Shown here in pieces: positions 1 through 5,621 of a stretch of 6,805 nt of DNA. The position numbers and the translations under genes were made by a program. The notes under the pieces were generated by a model. It was given only the letters and a program-made list of their open reading frames with translations, ran no database searches and was not told where the DNA came from. The stretch's first letter is position 1. Each line of letters starts with the position of its first letter. This stretch comes from Enterococcaceae bacterium (lineage in GTDB: Bacteria; Bacillota; Bacilli; Lactobacillales; Catellicoccaceae). The stretch lies in assembly GCA_030150665.1 (NCBI GenBank), contig JASLFJ010000091.1:1-6805 (forward strand), written 5' to 3'.

Positions 1-52
1 ATTCTTGGACGGCTTGCTCATAAGGCATTAAAAATTGTTGCCAATCATTCAT
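1..52 (-). CDS. relQ: RelQ-type small alarmone synthetase, N-terminal fragment (cut by window edge)
   Basis: Only the first 17 codons are in the window. Reading leftward from an ATG at 52-50 they give MNDWQQFLMPYEQAVQE, which resembles the N-terminus of RelQ/YjbM-type small alarmone synthetases, where a W-x-x-F-L-x-P-Y-x-x-A-V pattern opens the protein. Those enzymes transfer pyrophosphate from ATP to GDP or GTP to make (p)ppGpp in the cytoplasm. A purine-rich AGAGGA motif lies about seven bases upstream of the ATG on the minus strand and supports this start. The divergent CYTH-domain gene at 265 is a known neighbour of relQ in low-GC Gram-positives, which strengthens the call. The catalytic domain is outside the window, so the identification rests on a short peptide plus context. 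Confidence 0.7.
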   Translation of the reverse strand, partial: MNDWQQFLMPYEQAVQE

Positions 53-120
53 AAAGCATTCCTCTTTTTTATATAATGTATTCTTAAGACTCTATATAGA
101 TATTATTTGCTGTTATGTGT

Positions 121-149
121 ATTTTATCATAAGTTTTTATAAATATAAA
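121..149 (-). promoter_or_regulatory. Possible weak promoter for relQ
   Basis: Read on the minus strand, a TTTATA (-35-like, plus coordinates 144-149) and a TAAAAT (-10-like, 121-126) are separated by 17 bases and precede relQ by about 70 bases. The match to consensus is 4/6 and 5/6. The region is so AT-rich that chance matches are expected, so this is a weak prediction. Confidence 0.25.
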
Positions 150-189
150 ATGAGAAATAGGTTCATTTTTTTGAAATAAGTCAAAAGAG

Positions 190-218
190 TTGACGAAATA
201 GATAAAAAGAGGTAAAAA
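190..218 (+). promoter_or_regulatory. Possible promoter for the CYTH-spxH-pgpA run
   Basis: TTGACG at 190-195 matches the -35 consensus in 5 of 6 bases. Seventeen bases later, TAAAAA at 213-218 matches the -10 box in 4 of 6. This places a start site around 225, with a short leader before the first gene at 265. No terminator separates the three downstream genes, so this promoter would serve all of them. The -35 box is good and the -10 box mediocre. Confidence 0.4.
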
Positions 219-264
219 AGAACCAGTGACATGAAAAAGACTGATAAGGTAAAAGGAGCGTAAG

Positions 265-867
265 ATGGTGGAAGAAAAAGAAATTGAGTTTAAAACATTA
301 TTGACAAAGCAACAGTATTTATACTTTCTTAATTATTTTTCTTCTAAAAACCATCAAATTTTTTGGCAATATAACTATTATTATGATACAATGAATAGCT
401 GGTTTTCAAATAGAAAAGCAACATTAAGAGTAAGAGTATACGAAGAAGATATGAAACCTGCGGTATGGACTGTAAAGTATGCATTGACAGATACAATCAG
501 TCAAGAGTTTCATTATGAGATGACTGAGTTAGAAGTACAAAGTATATTGAAAAAAGATCGAGTTTATTTACCAAAAGCGTTAGTAACTTGGCTAAAACAA
601 TGGGATCCTTCATTTGAAGAAGCATCTGTTATCTGTATAGGCTGTCTTGCTACTAAAAGATGTCATGTGTTTTATGATTCGATGGATATAATGCTTGATT
701 TAAATGAATATGTTGGGATTAGAGATTATGAGTTAGAAATTGAAGTTAACGACATAGTGCAAGGTAAAAAGGATGTCGCTTTATTTTATGAGCAACATAA
801 CTTAAAATATATTCCTGCAGAAAGTAAAATTAAACGAATGATTCACGCACAAATACAAAAGGACTGA
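265..867 (+). CDS. yjbK: CYTH-domain / triphosphate tunnel protein (YjbK family)
   Basis: This is a 200-residue cytoplasmic protein of the CYTH (CyaB-thiamine triphosphatase) superfamily. The diagnostic ExExK signature is at the N-terminus (E6-I-E8-F-K10). Further expected tunnel strands are visible: YYDT (39-42), the basic LRVR strand (54-57), TVKY with K71, the late acidic strand YELEIE (155-160), and a closing SKIKR (187-191). Family members bind triphosphate-containing substrates with divalent metal and many hydrolyse inorganic tripolyphosphate. Database names such as adenylate cyclase are usually historical for this group. The length fits B. subtilis YjbK (about 190 residues). The start is supported by an AAAGGAG motif ending seven bases before the ATG. 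It lies divergent from relQ and 35 bp upstream of the spxH-like gene, the same families that cluster in the Bacillus yjb region. The true substrate here cannot be read from sequence. Confidence 0.87.
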   Translation: MVEEKEIEFKTLLTKQQYLYFLNYFSSKNHQIFWQYNYYYDTMNSWFSNRKATLRVRVYEEDMKPAVWTVKYALTDTISQEFHYEMTELEVQSILKKDRVYLPKALVTWLKQWDPSFEEASVICIGCLATKRCHVFYDSMDIMLDLNEYVGIRDYELEIEVNDIVQGKKDVALFYEQHNLKYIPAESKIKRMIHAQIQKD

Positions 868-892
868 TATGTCTTATAGTTATTTAGAAGAG

Positions 893-899
893 AAAGGAG
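893..899 (+). promoter_or_regulatory. Ribosome binding site of spxH, ambiguous start choice
   Basis: AAAGGAG ends only three bases before the ATG at 903, which is unusually tight, but nine bases before an in-frame GTG at 909. Either codon could be the real start. The GTG would give an N-terminus of MTELFLFVDP. Confidence 0.55.
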
Positions 900-902
900 A
901 TC

Positions 903-1472
903 ATGATTGTGACAGAATTGTTTTTGTTTGTGGATCCTGTACATCACGATAGTTTTTTAGCAGTAGAACGTGTTCATGAACTTCAAAGATTATTACCTCA
1001 ATCGATTAAAGTACATATGGCACTTTCTTTTACTCCGCGTTCTGTTTATGAACAATTAAAGTATCAACAATCACATGATAATAAGTTAGCACATTACAAT
1101 ACACAAATGATTTTAAGTAGCTATATTAGTCGTGTCTATTATGCATTATCCCTACAAGGCAATCGCTTTGCTCGAGAATTCTTTTTAGCACTTCAAGGAT
1201 TAAATGAGTGGAATAAGTCTCATATTTATGATTTAGCCTTATCTTTTTGTAAAGATAAAGAGATGTTTATTGATGATTATCATAATTTAGAATTTATTAG
1301 AAAAATATATATTAAAGATCAAGCTTTAATGAGAGAGTGGGGTATCAAACAAATTCCTGCAGCAGTTGTTTTTTCTAAAGATCATGAAGGAATTATTGTT
1401 ACTTCTGGATGGCAATCTAAAGATCTGTTGACTGAAGCATGTTGTTTAAGATCTGCACCCTCTATTATTTAA
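903..1472 (+). CDS. spxH: SpxH/YjbH-like ClpXP adaptor, DsbA/thioredoxin-fold family
   Basis: The 189-residue product resembles the YjbH/SpxH family. In Bacillus and Staphylococcus these proteins bind the redox regulator Spx and deliver it to ClpXP for degradation. The visible family features are an opening hydrophobic strand followed by Asp-Pro (ELFLFVDP, residues 5-12), a central helical region, and a late W-G-I-K-Q-I-P-A-A-V-V-F segment (146-157) whose Pro152 is in the cis-proline position of the thioredoxin fold. The Cys positions expected after the Asp-Pro are occupied by VHHDS, so no CXXC redox centre is present; a redox-sensing role of this site is therefore unlikely. The protein is shorter than the Bacillus form (roughly 300 residues), as in Lactobacillales. 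It sits between the CYTH gene and the pgpA-like gene with no terminator. The start may be ATG 903 or GTG 909. The adaptor function is inferred from family and neighbourhood. Confidence 0.78.
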   Translation: MIVTELFLFVDPVHHDSFLAVERVHELQRLLPQSIKVHMALSFTPRSVYEQLKYQQSHDNKLAHYNTQMILSSYISRVYYALSLQGNRFAREFFLALQGLNEWNKSHIYDLALSFCKDKEMFIDDYHNLEFIRKIYIKDQALMREWGIKQIPAAVVFSKDHEGIIVTSGWQSKDLLTEACCLRSAPSII

Positions 1473-1484
1473 TTGGAGGTAAGT

Positions 1485-1958
1485 ATGAAAATGGATGCAT
1501 TGAATATGGAGCAGTTATTGATGCAAAGAGGAGTTACATTGTTGGATATTGCTGATTTAGTATTATTTTTACAAGCACCTTATCATCCAGATTTAACTGT
1601 TGATGAGTGCCTAATTCATGTTAAATCAGTATTAGAAAAAAGAGAAGTAAAGCATGCATTACTGACAGGAATTGCATTAGATGAACTAGCAGAGCAGCAT
1701 CAATTAAAAGAACCGCTTCAATCACTAATTGGTAATGATGTAAGTTTATACGGAGTAGATGAGACAATGGCTTTATCAGTCGTTAATTTATATGGTTCAA
1801 TAGGATATACAAATTATGGTTATATTGACAAAGTTAAGCCTGGAATTTTAAAAGAACTGAATGATCACAGTTCAGGATCAGTTCATACATTTTTAGATGA
1901 TTTAGTAGGTGCCATTGCAGCAGCAGCTGCAAGTCGTTTAGCACATCAAGCAGAATAA
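1485..1958 (+). CDS. pgpA: PgpA/YutG-family phosphatidylglycerophosphatase-like protein
   Basis: This 157-residue protein closely resembles the soluble YutG-type members of the phosphatidylglycerophosphatase A family of low-GC Gram-positives. Recognisable blocks are RGVTLLDIADLV (residues 15-26), ALLTGIALDELAE (58-70), SLYGVDETMALS (87-98), VNLYGSIGYTNYGYIDK (100-116) and the C-terminal TFLDDLVGAIAAAAASR (135-151). PgpA converts phosphatidylglycerol phosphate to phosphatidylglycerol, the precursor of cardiolipin and of lipid-linked polymers. Unlike E. coli PgpA, no clear transmembrane helices are seen, so this activity is known by family name rather than shown here. The ATG at 1485 is chosen because GGAGGT (1475-1480) lies four bases before it; a TTG at 1473 is in frame but overlaps that ribosome binding site. 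The upstream gene ends at 1472, so translation is probably coupled. A long hairpin terminator starts at its stop codon. Confidence 0.83.
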   Translation: MKMDALNMEQLLMQRGVTLLDIADLVLFLQAPYHPDLTVDECLIHVKSVLEKREVKHALLTGIALDELAEQHQLKEPLQSLIGNDVSLYGVDETMALSVVNLYGSIGYTNYGYIDKVKPGILKELNDHSSGSVHTFLDDLVGAIAAAAASRLAHQAE

Positions 1959-2037
1959 AAAAACTTGTGTCACTATGTACTTATAATATCAATCCCAAAA
2001 GATTGAATAAGTACAATGAGCGACACAAGGTTTTTTA
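1957..2037. terminator. Long composite hairpin, bidirectional terminator
   Basis: Three nested stems are visible. The outer stem pairs CTTGTGTC (1964-1971) with GACACAAG (2022-2029), extended by an A-tract at 1957-1963 against a T-tract at 2031-2036 with one bulged G. The middle stem pairs GTACTTAT (1977-1984) with ATAAGTAC (2007-2014). The inner stem pairs TCAATC (1989-1994) with GATTGA (2001-2006) around a six-base loop. U-rich tails follow on both strands, so it can stop transcription from both the pgpA side and the phnA side. It is longer and more segmented than a typical terminator. Confidence 0.85.
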
Positions 2038-2048
2038 TTTATTTTTTA

Positions 2049-2396
2049 TTAGTTTTTCTTTACAAATTCTGATTTTAACTGCATTGGACCAAATCCAGGT
2101 ATTTTACAATCGATATTATGATCACCTTCTGTGAGGCGAATATTTTTGACTTTTGTTCCCATTTTTAAAGGAGCGCTTGCACCTTTTACTTTTAGATCTT
2201 TAATAATAGTCACCGTATCACCATCTTGTAATGGAGTTCCGTTAGCATCAACTACGGTTAATGTTTCTTCTATTCCTTCATCTTGAGCTTGAGCTTGCCA
2301 TTCAAAGCCACATTCAGGACAAATCAATAGATCACGATCTTCATAAGTATAGGTTGAGCCGCATTGTGGGCATGGAGGATAAAGAGTTTCTGTCAT
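2049..2396 (-). CDS. phnA: PhnA/YjdM-family zinc-ribbon protein
   Basis: This is a 115-residue protein with the two-part architecture of the PhnA/YjdM family. An N-terminal zinc ribbon has two CPxCG knuckles (C9/C12 and C26/C29). The C-terminal SH3-like domain carries the characteristic run DGDTVTIIKDLKVKG, then GTKVKNIRL, DHNIDCKIPGFG and LKSEFVKKN at the end. It is a small cytoplasmic protein. Despite the historical name (alkylphosphonate uptake), no phosphonate genes are nearby, and the E. coli homologue is not needed for phosphonate use; the role is effectively unknown. The ribosome binding site is weak: only an AGAAAGAAG-like purine run about eight bases before the ATG. It begins 25 bp after the cutC stop codon on the same strand, so it is probably co-transcribed with cutC. 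It ends at the shared hairpin terminator. Confidence 0.9.
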   Translation of the reverse strand: MTETLYPPCPQCGSTYTYEDRDLLICPECGFEWQAQAQDEGIEETLTVVDANGTPLQDGDTVTIIKDLKVKGASAPLKMGTKVKNIRLTEGDHNIDCKIPGFGPMQLKSEFVKKN

Positions 2397-2421
2397 TTTT
2401 TTCGCTTCTTTCTATATAAGT

Positions 2422-3069
2422 TTATTTAGTGATAGGAACAATTTTAGTTCCATGGAGTTCATGAATTCCAGTTTGCTTTTCTAGCATCACTGCATTTTTA
2501 TAAGTGACACCGCCACCGATTAATAATTGAATTCTATCTTGAGCATATTCTTTAAGAGAAAGCAGTGTAGGTATATTTTGTTCAATCGGTGTTCCAGCTA
2601 AGCTACCATGTGTTAAAATACGTGTAACATGATGTGCTGCTAACCAGTCTAGTGCTTCCAGTTGTTTTGGAAAAGATACAATATGATCAAATGCCATATG
2701 AAAAGTAACTTGCATACCTTGAGCAGCATCTAATAAAATAGACATTGCTTCATGATCGAGCGTTTTATCTTCAGTTAAAGCGCCAAAGACCACACCATCT
2801 GCCCCTAATTGTTTTGCTTGTAAAATATCATATTCCATCATTTTCAGCTCTATATCGTTATAGTGAAAATCGCCACCTCGTGGACGAATCATGACCATAA
2901 CAGGCACATCATGATCGTGTGTGTAATTTAGAGTTTCATAAATAACGCCTAAACTAGGAGTTGTTCCACCAACTGCTAAATGATCACAAAGTTCAATACG
3001 ATGTGCTCCAGCTTGGATTGCTTTAGGAATATCTGTAAAATTTTCAGCGCAAAATTCATAAAGAGCCAT
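2422..3069 (-). CDS. cutC: CutC family protein (copper homeostasis-associated TIM barrel)
   Basis: The 215-residue product has the CutC TIM-barrel motifs in order: YEFCAEN at the N-terminus, HRIELCDHLAVGGTTPS (about 23-39), MIRPRGGDFHY (60-70), GADGVVFGAL (89-98), FHMAFD (123-128), RILTHGS (about 150-156), LLIGGGV (182-188) and ELHGTKI (204-210). The family is cytoplasmic and has been linked to copper tolerance in E. coli and to copper binding in Enterococcus faecalis, though its biochemical activity is unsettled. The length is slightly short against about 210-250 in the family but complete. The start is the ATG at 3069: AAGGAGGT lies eight bases upstream. A GTG at 3078 would add three residues but overlaps that site. 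No copper exporter or CopY-type gene is seen next to it. It heads a two-gene unit with the PhnA-like gene. Confidence 0.92.
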   Translation of the reverse strand: MALYEFCAENFTDIPKAIQAGAHRIELCDHLAVGGTTPSLGVIYETLNYTHDHDVPVMVMIRPRGGDFHYNDIELKMMEYDILQAKQLGADGVVFGALTEDKTLDHEAMSILLDAAQGMQVTFHMAFDHIVSFPKQLEALDWLAAHHVTRILTHGSLAGTPIEQNIPTLLSLKEYAQDRIQLLIGGGVTYKNAVMLEKQTGIHELHGTKIVPITK

Positions 3070-3076
3070 GATATGC

Positions 3077-3084
3077 ACCTCCTT
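3077..3084 (-). promoter_or_regulatory. Ribosome binding site of cutC
   Basis: Read on the minus strand this is AAGGAGGT, an almost full complement to the 16S 3' end. Eight bases separate its GGAGG core from the ATG at 3069, which decides that start against the GTG at 3078. Confidence 0.8.
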
Positions 3085-3124
3085 ACATGTTATATTTTAG
3101 TATCTCAGTATTTAGAGAATATGG

Positions 3125-3145
3125 TATAATCATAAAGATTATAAT
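3125..3145 (+). promoter_or_regulatory. Two tandem TATAAT boxes, likely cls promoter region
   Basis: Perfect -10 hexamers occur at 3125-3130 and 3140-3145 in the 165-bp divergent region between cutC and cls. Neither has a convincing -35 hexamer 16-18 bases upstream, so expression may need an activator, or one box may be fortuitous. The second box directly abuts the dyad at 3146-3164. A minus-strand promoter for cutC must also lie in this region, but I could not place it with confidence. Confidence 0.4.
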
Positions 3146-3164
3146 GTTACATGATAAATGTAAC
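3146..3164. promoter_or_regulatory. Perfect inverted repeat, candidate operator upstream of cls
   Basis: GTTACAT (3146-3152) and ATGTAAC (3158-3164) form a perfect 7-bp dyad around five bases, directly downstream of a TATAAT box. A transcription start from that box would fall inside the dyad, a typical repressor-operator position. It has no U-tract and is unlikely to be a terminator. The regulator is not identifiable from the window. The spacing does not match the copper-repressor cop box (TACA-N2-TGTA). Confidence 0.45.
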
Positions 3165-3218
3165 CGTGTAATTTATTATAGCATGAAATGTTAGAAGTTG
3201 GTTAGGAAACTTTATGAA

Positions 3219-3226
3219 GAAAGGAG
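3219..3226 (+). promoter_or_regulatory. Ribosome binding site of cls
   Basis: GAAAGGAG ends eight bases before the ATG at 3235. The in-frame ATG at 3214 lies upstream of this motif and has only a weak AGGAAA in front of it, so 3235 is preferred. Confidence 0.7.
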
Positions 3227-3234
3227 AGACAGGG

Positions 3235-4692
3235 ATGATTACATTTGTCGATATATTTTCGCTTATTATTTTAATTAATACGATTGGTGCGATTATTACG
3301 GTATTTATGAAACCTAGAGATATTGCGGCAACCTGGGCCTGGCTTGTTGTACTTACGCTACTTCCTGTATTTGGATTTATTTTATATTTGTTTACAGGAA
3401 GAGGGTTAAGTACTAAAGGTGCTTTTAAGATTAGAAAGAAAGATTATAAAGGATTAGAAAGACTGCTTCAAGAAGAAAGTGCGAGTGATAACTTTATTTT
3501 TTCTAATTTTTTAGAATACGGAACAGAAACTTCTGAAGTCATGCAGTTTTTTGCAACGATTGATGCTGCACCTGTGATTAAACGTAACCAAATTCGTATT
3601 TTTAATGACGGACATGAAAAATTTGAAACGCTTTTTGAAGATATTAGGGCTGCTAAAGAAAGTGTTCATGTTGAATATTACTCGTTTTATAGTGATCAAA
3701 TTGGGACAAGATTTCGTGATTTATTAATTGAAAAAGCCCATCAAGGCGTAGAAGTACGTGTGCTTTATGATGCATTTGGTTCCCGCGGAACAACGAAAAG
3801 GTGGTTTAAACCACTGATTGATGCTGGAGGATATGCAGAATCATTTATTACCTCAAAAAATGCTTTATTAAGATTTAGAATTAATTATCATGATCACCGG
3901 AAAATTGTTGTGATTGATGGTAAGGTCGCTTATACTGGAGGCTTTAATGTGGGTGATCAGTATTTAGGAGAAAGTCCGAAATTTGGTTACTGGCGAGATA
4001 CTCATATTCGTATTATTGGGCCAGGTGCTTTAGGGCTACAAACACGGTTTTTAAGAGATTGGAATGCATCTATTCATGAATCAGAACATGTCAGTTATGA
4101 TGCAAAATATTTCCCTATTCCTAAAGAAGCTACCGTGACAGGAGATACACCACTGCAAATTGTCTCAAGTGGTCCAGCAACTCAAAAGGAACAAATTAAA
4201 TTAGGTTATATTAAATTTATCTCAGCTGCTAAAGAGCGTGTTTGGATTCAAACTCCTTATCTAGTGCCTGATGAAAGTGTTATTTCTGCGCTTAAAATAG
4301 CAGCAGCTTCAGGTATTGATGTTCGGATTATGATTCCATGTATGCCAGATCATCCTTTTATTTATCGAGCAACTCAGTATTATGCTCAATTGCTGCATAG
4401 TGATGGTGTGCGTATTTTTATTTATCAAAATGGCTTTTTACATTCAAAAACGATGTTAGTAGATAAAGAGTGGATTTCCATCGGTTCTGCTAATCAAGAT
4501 ATTAGAAGCTATTCTCTTAATTTTGAAGTCAATGCATTTATGTATGATCCTGTTGTTGTTGCAGAATATGCTTTAACCTTTTTAGAAGATATGGAGCTTT
4601 CTGAAGAGCTGACTGATCAGATGATTCAACAACAAGGTGCGTGGCTTCGTTTTAAACAAAAATTTTCTAGACTGCTCTCTCCAGTCCTTTAA
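3235..4692 (+). CDS. cls: Cardiolipin synthase, phospholipase D superfamily
   Basis: The 485-residue membrane enzyme condenses two phosphatidylglycerol molecules into cardiolipin with release of glycerol. Two N-terminal transmembrane segments are clear (about residues 2-25 and 33-53), the usual bacterial Cls anchor. Both HxKx4D catalytic motifs of the phospholipase D superfamily are intact: H221-R-K223 with D228, followed by GGFNVGDQY, and H403-S-K405 with D410, followed by IGSANQD. The conserved VEYYSFYSDQIG stretch precedes the first motif and WIQTPYLVPDES precedes the second. Length is typical for the Gram-positive form. The start at 3235 is set by the ribosome binding site; an ATG at 3214 would add seven charged residues before the first helix. 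The gene is divergent from cutC and is followed after 11 bp by rlmA, whose Shine-Dalgarno sequence overlaps the cls stop codon. Cls changes are known to affect daptomycin response in enterococci, but nothing in this sequence speaks to that. Confidence 0.96.
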   Translation: MITFVDIFSLIILINTIGAIITVFMKPRDIAATWAWLVVLTLLPVFGFILYLFTGRGLSTKGAFKIRKKDYKGLERLLQEESASDNFIFSNFLEYGTETSEVMQFFATIDAAPVIKRNQIRIFNDGHEKFETLFEDIRAAKESVHVEYYSFYSDQIGTRFRDLLIEKAHQGVEVRVLYDAFGSRGTTKRWFKPLIDAGGYAESFITSKNALLRFRINYHDHRKIVVIDGKVAYTGGFNVGDQYLGESPKFGYWRDTHIRIIGPGALGLQTRFLRDWNASIHESEHVSYDAKYFPIPKEATVTGDTPLQIVSSGPATQKEQIKLGYIKFISAAKERVWIQTPYLVPDESVISALKIAAASGIDVRIMIPCMPDHPFIYRATQYYAQLLHSDGVRIFIYQNGFLHSKTMLVDKEWISIGSANQDIRSYSLNFEVNAFMYDPVVVAEYALTFLEDMELSEELTDQMIQQQGAWLRFKQKFSRLLSPVL

Positions 4693-4697
4693 GGAGG
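4691..4697 (+). promoter_or_regulatory. Ribosome binding site of rlmA, overlapping the cls stop codon
   Basis: AAGGAGG overlaps the last two bases of the cls TAA (4690-4692). It lies six bases before the ATG at 4704 but only three before the adjacent GTG at 4701, so ATG is preferred. The overlap suggests translational coupling to cls. Confidence 0.75.
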
Positions 4698-4703
4698 ATC
4701 GTG

Positions 4704-5549
4704 ATGAAGCTAAAGAAATGGGAATATACCGCAAACTGTCTTCAGACCTTTGAAAAAGAGTTTAGATGTCCTTATTGTCATCGTGAAATGTATTTTGATG
4801 CACCTAGAAGCTTAGTGTGTGTGAATCAACACCGTTTTGATATTTCTAAGAAAGGGACGCTTTGTTTTGTGAAAAAGGCGCCAAAAACCGATTATAGTGC
4901 AGCATTATTTTCAGCAAGAAGAACATGTATTGAATCCGGAATGTATGATCTATTGTTACAGAAGATAAGTGAGTATATTCCTAGTAAGGAAACAGGGTGG
5001 CTTGTGGATGCTGGGTGCGGTGAAGGATCATTTACGCATCAAATGGCGAAGTGGCATGATACATATTCTTATTTTGCGATGGATTTGTCTAAATCAGGGA
5101 TTACATTAGCTACATCTTTATCTATTCCTGGTATATGGGCAATGGCTGATTTAACGAATATACCCCTTCAAGATCATACAGTAAGTGTTATTTTAAATAT
5201 TTTATCCCCGGCCATGTATGACGAATTTTCACGTATTTTATCATCTCAAGGCGTTGTGATTAAAGTCTTTCCTGCTCAGTATTATTTAACAGAGCTTAGA
5301 CAACATATTTTTCCAGATCAGCCAAATCGCTGGCAACATCATCAAGATCATTCTCGCTATATGTTTTCTAAAATGTATAATCATACTCAGTGGGAACGTG
5401 TAACTTATCAGTGGGATGTTGCTTCAGAGTGTTCTGAAGCACTTTGGCAGATGTCTCCATTATCATGGAATCATTCACGTCAAAAAGCACCTCAAATATC
5501 TAAAATCACAGTGGATCTTTGGATAGGCATAGGTTCAAACGCTAAATAA
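4704..5549 (+). CDS. rlmA: 23S rRNA (guanine-N1)-methyltransferase, RlmA family
   Basis: The 281-residue protein matches the RlmA family, which methylates N1 of a guanine in the helix 35 hairpin of 23S rRNA; Gram-positive members of the RlmA(II)/TlrB type act on G748, Gram-negative ones on G745. The N-terminal zinc finger is visible as C22-x2-C25, C39 and H43, followed by the family phrase HRFDISKKGTLCF. The S-adenosylmethionine site is VDAGCGEGS (101-109). The later family block NILSPAMYDEFSRIL (165-179) is followed by VVIKVFPAQYYLTELR. Choice between G745 and G748 is inferred from taxonomy only. The gene is the second in a cls-rlmA unit, with no obvious functional link to lipid synthesis. 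The stop codon lies inside the palindromic terminator. A GTG at 4701 could add one residue. Confidence 0.9.
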   Translation: MKLKKWEYTANCLQTFEKEFRCPYCHREMYFDAPRSLVCVNQHRFDISKKGTLCFVKKAPKTDYSAALFSARRTCIESGMYDLLLQKISEYIPSKETGWLVDAGCGEGSFTHQMAKWHDTYSYFAMDLSKSGITLATSLSIPGIWAMADLTNIPLQDHTVSVILNILSPAMYDEFSRILSSQGVVIKVFPAQYYLTELRQHIFPDQPNRWQHHQDHSRYMFSKMYNHTQWERVTYQWDVASECSEALWQMSPLSWNHSRQKAPQISKITVDLWIGIGSNAK

Positions 5550-5586
5550 AAACGCTAAGGGTTTAAACCCTTAGCGTTTTTATTTA
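5543..5586. terminator. Perfect 44-nt palindrome, bidirectional terminator
   Basis: The sequence is a perfect palindrome centred between 5564 and 5565. Its core is ACGCTAAGGGTTTAAACCCT and its ends are A/T runs, giving a stable GC-containing stem with a U-tract on either strand. It sits between convergent rlmA and glpF and serves both. Its left arm includes the rlmA stop codon (5547-5549). Confidence 0.92.
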
Positions 5587-5621
5587 TATTAAAAGAAACA
5601 ATTATAATTTTTATTGGCGGT

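Noticed and set aside
91..100. TCTATATAGA palindrome in the relQ-yjbK spacer
   Set aside because: Ten bases of A/T-dominated symmetry are expected by chance in such AT-rich sequence, and no second copy or promoter context supports an operator.
3146..3164. Copper-repressor (cop box) operator near cutC
   Set aside because: The dyad contains TACA and TGTA halves, but seven bases separate them instead of the two in the known TACA-N2-TGTA box.
3511..3699. Minus-strand 62-codon open frame inside cls
   Set aside because: It lies entirely antisense to a well-conserved part of cls, has no convincing ribosome binding site and its product resembles no family I know.
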